Origin: Effrenium voratum
Lineage: Eukaryota; Sar; Dinophyceae; Suessiales; Symbiodiniaceae
Length of the DNA: 64,000 bases
Direction: 5' to 3'
NCBI GenBank assembly: GCA_963377175.1
Contig: CAUJNA010002890.1
Location: 495,510-559,509, forward strand
Below the pieces are notes generated by a model. It was not told the origin of the DNA and ran no database searches. It saw nothing but the letters and a program-made list of their open reading frames with translations. The position numbers and the translations under genes were made by a program. Shown in pieces: positions 20,497 through 30,699 of this stretch (positions are counted from its first letter, which is position 1; each line of letters starts with the position of its first letter).

Positions 20497-20856
20497 GTGA
20501 TGGCTGATTGGGGTAGTCATGGTCAAGCCGAGGCTCAAAGCAACGATCCTACCCCCCCCCCCCCATCCCCTGGAACGAAACGAACCCCACTTGTTTCTTT
20601 GGAGTAGGTTGAACAAAATGGAGACTGGCCCACGTTTTTTGGTATGATATCAACAGAGTTGTCCAGATTTGCCAATACCCGGGTGAAATGTGGAGATTAC
20701 ACCACTTTTGGAGGAGCCTTTTGCCCGCCCCGATCAATAAATTGCATGGGCTTGATGAATATGGGGTCAACATTACCCAAGACAAACTGGAAGATGTTAG
20801 TTTCAGGTCAGTAGAATGTCCTCGCACCTCTCCTCCTTTTTTCCATTCGCGGCGAG

Positions 20857-20916
20857 GTATTTCTACAACAGCGTCACGGGCTGCAGCACTTGGGAAGATC
20901 CTTGCGAGCGGTGGAG
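20857..20916 (+). CDS. Exon with C-terminal half of a second WW domain
   Basis: Acceptor after CTCCTTTTTTCCATTCGCGGCGAG. The frame reads YFYNSVTGCSTWEDPCERW: YFYN, the S/T turn and STWEDP are diagnostic of WW domains. Donor TGGAG|GTACGA. The matching N-terminal half must lie in an upstream exon ending in phase 2 and was not found with confidence. Confidence 0.68.
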
Positions 20917-21140
20917 GTACGACATCCACGCGGGGAGGCCCTGACTGGGTGAATTCAACATCGGGATTGGGACCCCCACCTGGCGTTTTCCTTTTGGCTT
21001 CCCTTTAAACCAGCCTCAAAAGGGTACCCTTCAAAACAAAATCCCCATGGACGGGACATAGGTGACAGGAGATGCTCTTGAGCATGGCATATTATATGCG
21101 TGGCTCAGGGCCAAAGCTCCCCAGTGATTCCATTTCCCTG

Positions 21141-21240
21141 CATAGCAGGTATCCAAAAAGAACACCCTTCAAGAAGGGTATCCATAGCAGGTCTCCAAAA
21201 CAAACACCCTGCATAGCAGGTATCCATAGCAGGTATCCCT
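21141..21240. repeat. Minisatellite CATAGCAGGTATCC
   Basis: Four copies of a 14 bp unit (CATAGCAGGTATCC or CATAGCAGGTCTCC) at about 21141, 21183, 21212 and 21225, interleaved with related AACACCCT text. Confidence 0.75.
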
Positions 21241-21339
21241 TGACCATGGCGAAGGGTTACCTACACTGGGCTCGCCTGGGATCCACTGGGCTCCTAGAAG
21301 GGTCTTCGCCGATGTAGCATGGCAGGCTCAAAAAACGTT

Positions 21340-21461
21340 GCCCAGTGGTGCCCTTTCTGCCTTGTTTATTATTATTTTTTAAGGAAGGTTCCCCTTCAAA
21401 GTCAACCAACAAAAAAAGGATGCCCTTTTTTCGCATGGCCACTGGGCAAATCTGAGCTGAG
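21340..21461 (+). mobile_element. Family K element
   Basis: TTGCCCAGTGGTGCCCTTTC at the left and CGCATGGCCACTGGGCAAATC at the right, with GGAAGGTTCCCCTTCAAAGTC inside. The right flank CTGAG is the acceptor of exon 21462-21650. Copies at about 41430-41555 and 52200-52657. Confidence 0.65.
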
Positions 21462-22157
21462 GTTCGCTACGACTTGCTGGTAGGCTGGGCATGTCGCACG
21501 GAGAGATGATGGCTGTTCATTGTGTTCGCGGCCCTTTGCGCCACGTGTTGGTTGGTCGACTTCTTGCCCTTGGAGCGTTAGACGATTCATGGCGAAAGAT
21601 GGCCATCCGCAAGGGAACCATGCCCAGGGCATGTGAGCGTTGCCGCGAAGGTGTTTGTTTCGGGGGGATCCGGATTTCATATTTCAGGTGCAGAAGTTCT
21701 TCCGAAATCTGTTCGCACCACGAAAGGAAACCCTGGTTGGCACCATTGTTCGTGGTTGTTTTTCCAGCGGAATTGAATCATTCGAGGGTTCTGAGTGGAT
21801 TTCGTAACCGTCTACACCATGTTCGAAGCTGTAGCGGCAAGATGCAGAGCCATGAGGCCAGGAGCCAAGAATACACTTCCTTTTCCATCCAAAAGAGGTC
21901 GCTGCGACCTGAACAAGTTGCCAGTGAGCGACCTGCGAGCAAGGGCCAAAGGCTGCTTAGTGATACCACCATCCCCACGAGTTTTCCACATTGAAGTGGC
22001 GAGCTCACGGAAAAACAGGGATGAAGGTCGCTCACTTCGGATCCCTCTCGAGTTCAAGTATTTTTTTTTAGTGGATCCCGGGTAGCCCTTATCGTAGGGG
22101 AGCAGTTATTTTCCTTTGAGTTTTTCAAGGGTGGCAAGCCCTTCGCCTGCTATACAG
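21462..22157 (+). CDS. Five phase-consistent exons, with second TLPFPSKR exon and SAP-like stretch
   Basis: 21462-21650 (SLRLAGRLGMSHGEMMAVHC, then LVGRLLALGALDDSWRKMAI), 21688-21735 (AEVLPKSVRTTKGNP), 21829-21951 (AMRPGAKNTLPFPSKRGRCD, then LNKLPVSDLRARAK, GC donor), 21997-22026 (ASSRKNRDE) and 22130-22157 (WQALRLLY). Phase 1 at each join. LPVSDLRARAK resembles the first helix of a SAP motif (DNA/RNA binding), which is only a hint. Confidence 0.6.
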
Positions 22158-22336
22158 GTCACAATCCCAATTTCCTGCCGAAGCCAAAGGTGGTTTGCCG
22201 AAGAACATCTTGGACGCCAAGTGACCTGCCCTTTGAAACATGTTAGAAACCAAAAACAAACCTGCTCGTTGCCCAAGAAACCAAGAGACCATCTTGGTCC
22301 TTTGGGGCTCCTGACTCCTGAGTCATATCTTTCGAG

Positions 22337-22393
22337 GCCCGTCGCGAACCGCGAGGCTTTCTGGTGTCACAGGAGCGCAGCGCGGCTCGCGAG
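22337..22393 (+). CDS. Coding exon, unknown protein
   Basis: Phase 0 to 0, reads ARREPRGFLVSQERSAARE between acceptor TTTCGAG and donor GAG|GTGGGC, in a GC-rich patch. The bases upstream (22170-22335) are also open and may hold further small exons. Confidence 0.48.
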
Positions 22394-22820
22394 GTGGGCG
22401 CGATTTGTTTGACAGGGGTGATCAATATAGGCGTCCATGGCTGAAATGAATATTCGTTATAGCTATATGGCTGTGGGTCAAAACCAATGGTGCCATTTTG
22501 GGGTAGGTGCACCTGGTCCCAAAAAGCTTAACCTCTTAGTGCCATGCCGCTTCGGCATGTGGAGAAACATATTGGACGGCTGACAACTGGCGACGTATGC
22601 GTACAGCGATTGGGCATATTGGGCGAATTGTGGCGACATTGCCAGGGGTTGGCGACGTAGGGCTGTATATGAATGAAAAATGCTTCTAGTTTTGGTATGC
22701 TGTGGAATGACAAAGGCCTGCACCAATTAGGATGGATGAAGCCCTACAAACATGGGATAAGCCACCTATATACCTACTACCGCTGGTGCAGGAATTGTCC
22801 ACCCACACTGTTTCACCTAG

Positions 22821-23116
22821 GCATGTGATCAGGAGCTGGAATCAAGTTCTACCAAGTCGAACGTTTGTTTGGTGTAGCTCTGCAAGATGGAAAGGCATTG
22901 TTCCACCCCCTTTTGACAATTAAGTCAAGTGTACCGTGAGGTGATCGAGGCCTTGCGTTTTGCTTCTTGCTTGTGTTTTTGGTGCGACTGAGATGCCTCA
23001 AGAGAAATGATGGGGCGATTTCTTTTGAATTTGAGGGTGCAGATAGTTCCAACTTGCTGTGGAACGAGTCAGGATTCCCTTCGCGACAGCCTCTTTCTTG
23101 GGGCTCCCAATGGCTG
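22821..23116 (+). CDS. Two candidate exons, unknown protein
   Basis: 22821-22866 (HVIRSWNQVLPSRTF, acceptor CTGTTTCACCTAG next to a family E right end) and 23036-23116 (GADSSNLLWNESGFPSRQPL, acceptor GAATTTGAG). Phase 0 join agrees. GC-rich text runs on to about 23205 and is open in three + frames and in a K/A/P-rich minus frame. Confidence 0.4.
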
Positions 23117-23584
23117 GTTTTGCGGGGCTAGGTCCCAAGGGCGGTTTTGGCAATCTCGCCTTTGCGATTGGCTCGTCTTTTGCTTTGGCGACACCCGAAA
23201 TGGTGGTCTTCCTATGTCTTCCTCCTGGTTTTCCTTCAACACTACCAACAAAGGGGAGCCTTTTAACAAAAGTACTGTACACACCCATGCATACACAATG
23301 GGTGTGTCCAAAATCATGGAATTGAACTGGGCGGCTCCCTGCGCGTTGTTAGCAAGTTGTTAACCTAAATTGCAATCCGCGAAAAGAAGCCCCCCGTGCG
23401 GTGGAGTTCACCTTGTTCGCGGGTCAAACCACCCAGGTGGTCGTTTCCACGTTCTAACCTACCTAGCGAATCGAAGGTCCAAGTACGTTTCGGGCTTGGC
23501 AATGACTTGATGTGGGCGCGTCATGTTTTTTGACGGTACCCTTTTTGATTTGAAAGGGGAACACAAGGAACACCGCCGTTTTGG

Positions 23585-23735
23585 ATATGGATTCCTTACT
23601 GAGACGGGGACCCATGTCCGGGATAAGAAGTTACGACTTCAGAAAGTACGTGCCAGGCTGTGCCAGATATGACTCATACGTCGAGCACTCAGTCAATCCT
23701 TCAGGGCCAATCTCGCTTGGGGCTGCCGAAGCGGG
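23585..23735 (+). CDS. Candidate exon, unknown protein
   Basis: Long frame with MSGIRSYDFRKYVPGCARYD then SYVEHSVNPSGPISLGAAEA, ending where a family K-like element begins. An internal AAA|GTACGT could be a donor. The exon edges are uncertain. Confidence 0.42.
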
Positions 23736-24010
23736 CGGGTTGGGCTCAGTTGTTCAGTGGCACCCTTTTTCCCCTTGTTTTTGATCCCCACTAAAAATTG
23801 TCTTCCCTAAAAAGGGTTCCCTTTTTATCCAGGGTCACTGAACAACTGCGAAGCGATCCCTTGGTTTCCGTGTTTGACACGGGCCCTGGGAACCAATCTA
23901 GCATCAAAACAATGGTTGGGCTCACAACCGCCGTTGTTCACCTAACCCAGTAGCTATAGTAGATAGTTATAACCACGGTTATAACCTTATACGTTGGGTG
24001 AACATCCAAG

Positions 24011-24405
24011 TAAACATCCAATGGACATGAATGCCGGAAGGCTGCCTTCAATTTTCAATCATCCTGTTGTGCGGAAATCTTTGTGCAGCAAGACCTGTTC
24101 AAAATCTTGTTTCTCTGAACCTAAACCAGGAGAGATCCATAGGAATCTTGCTCAAAGAGGCTTGAAGTGTCATTGTCTTCTGCGGTATCCGGACCCTGCG
24201 TGGATCCTAGATCTCTATTTCTGCGAGCATGATGGTGAAATGGAGGTTAGTGCGTAAATCCGACCATACCAAGAAACTCTGGGGTCCTCTTCGTTTGACT
24301 ATTTTGCATTTTTAGGTAGATAGAATATGAAACATAATCTGAACATGTGATTGTGCGTGCGCCCCACAGGGTTCGGTTGCCGCAAATTTCAACAACCCCA
24401 CATAT
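24011..24405 (+). CDS. Long cysteine-rich exon plus a small exon
   Basis: 24011-24245 (78 codons: RLPSIFNHPVVRKSLCSKTC, SKSCFSEPKPGEIHRNLAQR, then LKCHCLLRYPDPAWILDLYF) follows the right end of a family I/H-type element (ATCCAAG) and ends GAG|GTTAGT. 24370-24405 (GSVAANFNNPTY) follows CCCCACAG. The phase 0 join agrees. Cys pairs are present but match no named zinc motif with confidence. Confidence 0.6.
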
Positions 24406-24815
24406 GTGCCATGATCAATGACGACCCTTCTTGTGTTTGTGTGGTGTTGTTTTAAAGTAAGGGTACCCTTTTTTGGGTTTAACAAGGAAACCACAGACAC
24501 CACCCTAACTTTGAGAACCGGAAAAACAAAAAAAAACTGACCACATTGTACCCTGCCCCCAAACACGAACAGTCACCACAATTTGGAAGATATCTTTAGT
24601 GGATCTAACTTCCCATTATCCACTGTTAGTGGGTCAGGCCAGGGTGCAATGACTACATCTCAAGGTGGACTTAAACTTCTGTGGTTTTCAGGCATCCTTT
24701 AGCTTTTTAGCTTCTTAGTGTTTAGCAGGGATTTCCGTATTTAACCCAATAAAAGTTAGTCACTTTAGCGGGGCATCTGAAACCGGACAGCCCAGAAACC
24801 CAACACCTCCCCTAT

Positions 24816-24935
24816 GTCCCCCAGTAGTGCTCTTTTACCGTTTCTTTTTTTGGGGAGGGTTCCCCTACTAAAATAGACGTCCAGAAAAAAATCGTGTACC
24901 AACTTATTCTAACCTCTCCAATCTGGAACACCTAG
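24816..24935 (+). mobile_element. Family A element
   Basis: GTCCCCCAGTAGTGCTC at the left, GGAACACCTAG at the right (slightly decayed), with the usual GGAGGGTTCCCCTACTAAAA core. Confidence 0.78.
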
Positions 24936-25055
24936 TCTCTGAGGCTGACCTCTTTGGCATCCTCCATGAGCTCCGTGCAGAGCATCCTGGCGAACTCTCT
25001 GACCAACCCCAGCGCCGGGGGCCCTGAACCCTGGGCCGGCGCTCAAACCGGCGGG
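24936..25055 (+). CDS. GC-rich exon after a family A element, frame uncertain
   Basis: Directly follows the element acceptor CCTAG. Frame 0 reads LTSLASSMSSVQSILANSLT, while the 2-nt-shifted frame reads SEADLFGILHELRAEHPGEL. Both look protein-like and the phase of the previous exon does not settle it. A duplicated GGGGTACTTCGTAC follows at 25054-25081. Confidence 0.42.
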
Positions 25056-25623
25056 GTACTTCGTACGGGGTACTTCGTACGTGGCGCAAGTGAGCCTCGT
25101 AGAAAGAGAACGCCTTTTGAGGGGCAGGACCCCTTTTGAGCTACTTGTGTGGTCGATTCGCCCAGGTAACTTGCTGGTGCTCAGGGAATGAGAAATGGAA
25201 TGACCCATACTGGTGGATTCCTTTAGGGGCTCATTCCCTACTGAAGCTATCACCTGCTTTTAGTGACCTAGGTAGAGTTAACCTTGTGAAATAGTGCGTT
25301 ACAACCCAGGTGGCCAACCACTTACTAACTTGCCCGAACATCCAAGTAAACCCTTAGTAACCATGGTTATTGCCCGCTTACCTGATGTACCCTGCCCCTT
25401 TACTTTAAGTGCACCGGAACACCGGAACACCTTCAAACCAACACCAAGGAACAAGCTGAATTCGGGTGCCTTGCTCAAAGACTCGAATGGGTGTGTCTTT
25501 CCTGGCCGGGGGGGGGGAAGGTTAAAGGGAACCCAAAGAGAAACCACCTTTTTTGGGGGTCCCTACTCAAAGGCCCACACACAAATGGTTCTAAAGCAAA
25601 GAGATGATAGGTCGCACAGGCAG

Positions 25624-25813
25624 GAGGTATCCTGGATACCCAAGGGAATCTTCCTTACATTCCCTTCTGTCGTACCTTTCAATGGCAAACACGAGGCCCT
25701 TTGCAGGGGTCGACGAGGACAACAAGCCTTGGGGTTTGTGAGTCCCGCTTTGGCAACGCGGGAAGTGTTCCCCGAGGACGAGCTCTTGCAGGCAGGGGTA
25801 GATATTCACAAAG
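25624..25813 (+). CDS. Coding exon, unknown protein
   Basis: A 63-codon frame: EVSWIPKGIFLTFPSVVPFN, GKHEALCRGRRGQQALGFVS, then PALATREVFPEDELLQAGVD. Acceptor AGGCAG, donor AAAG|GTGTAC. One of the longer clean exons. No family recognised. Confidence 0.6.
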
Positions 25814-26053
25814 GTGTACAGGTGTGATATAGCTACCTGCATTAATATCACATTATGGTTATTGTTGTTCTTGTTATTGTTCTTGGTATTGTTGATATTT
25901 TGTATTGTGTTAGTACATATTATATATATATATACAATATACATCCACCAATACACAAGTTTCATCCCATGTACATGTGTGCATATTATTCTGTGCGTCT
26001 CTCTCTTCTATTTGTCGGCTCGGGGGGGGGGTGTTGTTTTTTGGATGTGACAG

Positions 26054-26131
26054 GCTCACTGCGCGGACCCGGATGATCCCGAGGCGGAAGCATTCGATGT
26101 TGCTGCTTGGATGTTGGCCAAGTTGTGGAGG
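26054..26131 (+). CDS. Coding exon, unknown protein
   Basis: After acceptor GTGACAG the frame reads AHCADPDDPEAEAFDVAAWM then LAKLW. The last bases, TTGGATGTTGGCCAAGTT, are those of a family D left TIR, so the exon may end inside the element. Confidence 0.48.
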
Positions 26132-26783
26132 TTGGTCAACATTTCCTTCGGCCCCCAAATGACCATGGGTAGCTTTCCACACGTGGCAAACATCAGGTTT
26201 TCCAACCAATTGTCATCCCATGTCCATCGGACCTTTTGATCATTGGATGTTGGTTGCCAAGTTATTCGAGGGAAGGAGGGCAGGGTATGGGTATGGGTCA
26301 AAATTAAGCCACCAGGATATGGACCGCGGCTTTTAGTGCTTGGTTCCATGTACCAGGGTCCATTTTGGGTACCTTGTTTTGACCCACAGCCTTAACAGCT
26401 TGGTGGTTTGTAGCCGAATCGGAGGTTTGGAGGTGTGAAGGCTGGGTGGTTTCCCATTTACCCACAAGAACCCTGCACCCTCCCTCACCCAAAACACTTG
26501 TCCAATTTTTCTCCAAACTCTCCCAACCCCCAACTCCAGTGCTAAAGCTCCACCCTTACCCCCTTCAAACTCCTTTACCCCCAACACAAATCTCCAAACA
26601 ACAACTCTTTGGTCCCTTCACCCCCAACTGTTTGGACCGCTTCACCCCTAACACCGCTCTCCAACCACTTGTCCCCCCCACAACCCCCCCCCCCCCCCCG
26701 ACCTCTCCCCTCCCCAACTCCCCCCGCCCTGCCAAACCACCCCCCCCCAACCCCCCCTCAAAAAAATAACACCTCTTCGTCAG
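26132..26783. other. Intron with a family C variant and pyrimidine-rich tract
   Basis: Contains a family C-like element in reverse order (ATGGGTCAAAATTAAGCC...TTGTTTTGACCCACAGCC, 26287-26395) and a CCCCAACTCC-type pyrimidine tract at 26460-26760. The proline-rich open frames in this tract are low complexity and not called. Confidence 0.5.
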
Positions 26784-26851
26784 GCCAGCGGAGCCCGCTG
26801 GGCCAGGCCGCGGCACCGGCGCAGCTGCCTGCCGCTCCCGTCGGGCCCCAG
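26784..26851 (+). CDS. Short Ala/Pro/Gln exon
   Basis: Acceptor CTTCGTCAG after the pyrimidine tract; reads QRSPLGQAAAPAQLPAAPVG then PQ; donor CAG|GTCTCG. The GC-rich composition makes other frames open too. Confidence 0.42.
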
Positions 26852-26884
26852 GTCTCGGGGTCAACATGAGGGTTCTTGTTTTGA

Positions 26885-26952
26885 ACCTAGTAGTCTGTTT
26901 TAGTAGGGGAACCCTCCGCCAAAAAAGTTGGTAAGGGCACTACTGGGGGACC
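26885..26952 (-). mobile_element. Truncated family A element, reversed
   Basis: CTAGTAGTCTGTTTTAGTAGGGGAACCCTCC...GGGCACTACTGGGGGACC is the reverse complement of the left half of family A. The other half is missing. Most other copies are in the sense orientation. Confidence 0.7.
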
Positions 26953-26967
26953 CCTTGGTAAATGGAA

Positions 26968-27106
26968 TAACTCTAGGGGTTGATTCCTTTTCCGCTCTTC
27001 TCAACCATCGTTCTTTCCAAAAACCGGATCCGTTTTCCCTGGGTTTCCCCGAGGTTTTTCTAGAAAGAAGGATCCCTTGAAAGAATGGGGAAGGTACCCC
27101 TAGATT
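26968..27106 (+). mobile_element. Family G element
   Basis: CTAGGGGTTGATTCCTTTTCCG at the left, GAATGGGGAAGGTACCCCTAG at the right. Confidence 0.75.
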
Positions 27107-27456
27107 TAAGTTTTGGCTTGCCTCTAAACCGGGTAATTTGTGTTGGTTTTCAGTTTTGGTTTTCCCCATGGACATAAATGGGACACTTCAAAAGGTTTGT
27201 CCATGTTTAGTCACCCCAAAAGGTTAGTTTAATGTCTTGTCTTTTCAGCAAGTGGGGGGGTCAACCCCCGCTCATCAACTGCTGGTTTATTGATCCTGGG
27301 CTTGCATTTTCCAGGTTAGAACCGTGGTAAGGGGACTTTGCCCAGTTGCCCTGCGTAGCTGTTACCAAAGCAAAGTTCCCCCTATAATGGACATAAATGG
27401 TTAGGAGTTTAACAAGGAATTTTCTGAAACATGCCCGGACACACATTTCCAGCTAA

Positions 27457-27531
27457 ATGATGTCCACCAAATCCGAAACCCAGGACAACTCAGACCCAAT
27501 TCGGAAGGAAGCTGAAAAGTCATGTTTAGAG
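27457..27531 (+). CDS. Possible first or internal exon
   Basis: A frame starting at a double ATG preceded in frame by TAA reads MMSTKSETQDNSDPIRKEAE then KSCLE before GAG|GTCCAA. It could be a translation start. Another frame after acceptor TTCCAG (LNDVHQIRNPGQLRPNSEGS) and a minus-strand frame are equally protein-like, so this is weak. Confidence 0.28.
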
Positions 27532-27693
27532 GTCCAAGTCCCTCGGGCGGAGCCAGCGTCTTGTGCGGCCGCACCATAAATTCCTGTTCGGAGTCGCTCA
27601 GTTCAACCACCCAGGCGCTGGACCCTCCTAACCCCAGCACCCTATGGAGGACCCCTCTTCAGGACACCCCTCCTAGCCCTCAACAAAGCTCCT

Positions 27694-27765
27694 CCTGGAG
27701 TCTCCTTCTGACCCTCTAAACATGAATGCCATGACGCCATTTTTTGAGGGTCATGGAGACTCCGG
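27694..27765 (+). mobile_element. Short family B element
   Basis: CCTGGAGTCTCCTTCTGACCC at the left, GGGTCATGGAGACTCCGG at the right, only 72 bp. Confidence 0.7.
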
Positions 27766-28104
27766 CCCAGGTAGCAGTAAGCCTTTGGGCAGATGCGATT
27801 TCCCCCCTCTTGAACTGTGTCGGCGATTCCCCAGGTTCTACCACACAAACGGGGGCATCGCATGTGTCTTGAAATAGGGGGAGCGACTCAATCCGGCAAC
27901 TGTTTCCTTCGCAGTTTTCTCGGAAGGATCTCACCCAATTTTCCCAAGTCCCTTCGGGGAGCCAGTATTGTTGTCATTGATGCATGCCAAGCTCTTTTAG
28001 TGGTGGTTCATCATTTTTGCGGGCCCCCACTGCCTATTAATCGGACGATGTATTAATCCGGTCTACCTCGATCTGGGGTCAATATTGCAGGAAAACGGAA
28101 TGGG

Positions 28105-28251
28105 TACTTTGGACGTTCTGCCAAGCTAGGAGGTGGTCAGCCACCTGGGCTATAACCTGCGAATAACAGCGATAACTTAACTTGACGGGGCTTAGAAGCG
28201 GGTTGTATCAGAGGTTACTAACAACTTGCCAACTTGGCCGAACCCCAAATA
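28105..28251 (+). mobile_element. Family D element
   Basis: ACTTTGGACGTTCTGCCAAGCTAGGAGGTGG at the left; TACTAACAACTTGCCAACTTGGCCGAACCCCAAAT at the right; GATAACTTAACTTGACGGGGC inside. Confidence 0.6.
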
Positions 28252-28964
28252 AGGGTCATTCCTCTGGGGAATCCAATGGAGAGTCAAGGGGTGTCAGTGG
28301 ACTCAGGGAGAATTGGTGGTCCTCGATACGACCTCACACCCTGAGTTCCGTTTCGGACTTTAATCACTTTCTTGGACCATTTCAGTGGCAAACCATCCAG
28401 TCTGGTTACTCTGTTGGGAAAATGCACTCAGGCAGTGAGTGTCAAACTTGAATTTTACAAACATGATAGTAGAACCAACTTCGCTGCCTGAGTGCCTGGA
28501 GTTTTATACTTTTTGGGAAGACCATGTTAGTGGTAAATGAACAGTTTGATTGCTTTGTTTGGACAATGCACTTGCTGGGTCGTGAGCCACACGTCAAGTC
28601 AAGGGTGTTGCTGCTACTTAAAGGGGCGGTCTATTCGGAACGTCAGGTAAGCGGTGAATTTAAGCCTGGTGAAAACCCACTGAACGGAGACTCATAACCA
28701 TGGTACTTGGTTGATAGCCATGGTAAGTAGGGTATCTCGCTGGTGCGATAGGCAGCAAATGAGAAATGGAACTTAATGAATATTCCAACCACATGGCAAT
28801 TGGGTGATTAACCATCCCTGACGTACCCCGTGTTTTTGAGTGTTTTTTTTTTTCCAACGGCTCAAACAAAAACACACTCAGCTCAGGCATAGACCCTTGG
28901 CTTCTCCAGGCCTACCCAGCCATCTGCCCAGCCATCTGACGTGCCATGAGCCATCTGAGCCCAG

Positions 28965-29089
28965 GCCAAAGGCCACCGGCGCAGCGGGGAAGCCAAGCTC
29001 CAGCCTAGCCAGCGCGGAAAAGCGGCCCCGGGCCACCCCTTTCGGGGGGCCGAAAGAAGCGGAAGTCGAGCACCAGTTCCGGGGGCCAT
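28965..29089 (+). CDS. GC-rich exon, basic unknown protein
   Basis: Acceptor CTGAGCCCAG. The frame reads PKATGAAGKPSSSLASAEKR then PRATPFGGPKEAEVEHQFRG, with high third-position GC. Donor T|GTTTGG. Likely a disordered basic segment. Confidence 0.5.
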
Positions 29090-29121
29090 GTTTGGTAGCT
29101 GGTTAGCTGGTGGCATAGATA

Positions 29122-29221
29122 CAATTACCTCTTAAAAAAAAACAAAGCTTTTTGGAACTTTTTTGAGGTCTGTAAAAGGTGAAAACTTCCCCAATCCTTG
29201 GAGTTTTAAGGGGTAAGGATA
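29122..29221 (+). mobile_element. Family Q element, second copy
   Basis: TACCTCTTAAAAAAAAACAAAGC at the left and CTTGGAGTTTTAAGGGGTAAG at the right. Confidence 0.6.
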
Positions 29222-29774
29222 TAGTAAAACCTCTACCAATCCCCATAGCCATTTTAGTAGAACCAAAAGTCAATGGGAGCTACATTGCGGGTCGTTCCAG
29301 GAACCCAAACGACACCATTATCTAACATCTGTACAAAGCATCCTCAAAGGGATATCAAGCGACCCTCTGAGTCTTTGAATGTGACGCAGCGAAAAACCGA
29401 GAGGGCCAGAGAAGGAACCTAAAAAAGGCTTACTTGCCCAAATCCGACCTTTTGATTCTCCCATTATCTTGAGTCGTCCCAAAAGGCGAACATGTTGTTT
29501 CTGGGCCCTTTAGGCAACTGAGAAACCGTCACAACGCTTACCTATTCCAATGCTCGTTGATCTGACCGCGGGCCGACCGTATAGGGCCGACCAGATCTTT
29601 GATGCTGATCAACGCTATGTCCCGTGCACGCTGGGCATGTAGGTTAGGGGGCGGCTGATCTGGCATATATATATATATAGAGCTTTGGCATATGTTGCAA
29701 TGGGGTTTCATGTGGTTTGGCCGGATAGCTCATTGATCTGGACCACTGCCGGAAACCGCTCCGGCCTTGAGAAG

Positions 29775-30396
29775 TCCACGGCTCGGATTCGGGCGATCAT
29801 TCGTGCACCTCGTGAGCCATCGGATGCTTTGAGGCGCCCCGGCGCGCCCTCTTCTCCATGCCGCCGCACCAGCAGCAATACGCCTCCCAGGCGCTACGTT
29901 CGATTTGCCGAGTTAGGAAGTGGTTACTTGGTGGCTTGCGCCCCGCCTTCCGGTTCAACTTGGGCTTTTAGCTTCTTAGTGTTTAGTGGCAGTTTCCGAA
30001 TTTAACCCGCTAAAGTTGAACTTTTAGCGGGGGATCTGAGGGCAGCCCGGGTTAGGCGCCTGGGTTAAAATCCACAAATGACCGCGTTAACCCCCGTTCT
30101 CAGTGGGTTGTAACCCAGGTGGCTAGCCACGAGCACCAACTTGGCGAACCGAAGATCCAAGCAATAAGGCGCTGCAACTTGATGTGCTTTTCTCCGTCTG
30201 ACCCAGTGCTTCCAAGCGCTTGCCACTATAGCTCTGGTGCAACCAGTGGATTCCGCTGCTTTTTGTCAACTTGTTTGGGTAATCCCATCTGTTCCCTCTC
30301 TACCTCTGCCATGAAAAATGCTCAGGTGGTAGAGAGATGGAAGGAACAGATGTCACTCACTTCACACCAAGCCTCCATTCTTAGTAAAAAGGCTTG
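29775..30396 (+). CDS. Chain of three exons, unknown protein
   Basis: 29775-29890 (STARIRAIIRAPREPSDALR, then PGAPSSPCRRTSSNTPP, GC donor CCAG|GCGCTA), 30162-30183 (NKALQLD) and 30326-30396 (VVERWKEQMSLTSHQASILS, donor TG|GTAAGG). Phases 2 and 0 agree. The first intron holds a family D element interrupted by a family F element. Confidence 0.55.
29890..30161 (+). mobile_element. Family D element with a nested family F element
   Basis: The D left part GCTACGTTCGATTTGCCGAGTTAGGAAGTGG and right part GTGGGTTGTAACCCAGG...CAACTTGGCGAACCGAAGATCCAAG enclose a family F unit (29966-30049, TTAGTGTTTAGTGGCAGTTTCC...GGGCAGCCCGG). Confidence 0.55.
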
Positions 30397-30581
30397 GTAA
30401 GGATTCAGCCAAAAGAGGCGCCCTTTCCCATGGAAATCCACTCGCCTCAGGTAGACCCAGAGATAAGGATCCCGCTGAAACAAGCTGACCGTGCCTCATG
30501 CGTGCAGACGCTAGGATATCAATGGATAGATGTGATAGAATGTGATATTATATGCGAGAGATGCAATGCCATGGCTGCAAG

Positions 30582-30699
30582 TCCAGGTTCATCAGTTCAT
30601 CCTCCCAATTTGCTCTTCCGCCATGTGGCTAGATGTGAAGTCCCTCTTACAAGCAACAAACCCCCTTTGTGCCCGTGTCATAGTTGCCCTGAAGGACAA
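30582..30699 (+). CDS. Candidate exon, unknown protein
   Basis: Frame with QVHQFILPICSSAMWLDVKS then LLQATNPLCARVIVALKD, before a (TA)n tract. A second frame (CERCNAMAASPGSSVH) is open over part. Edges uncertain. Confidence 0.38.

Noticed and set aside
26446..26783. Proline/threonine-rich + strand frame and glycine-rich minus frame
   Set aside because: Derived from a CCCCAAC-type pyrimidine tract; no codon structure beyond repeat composition.
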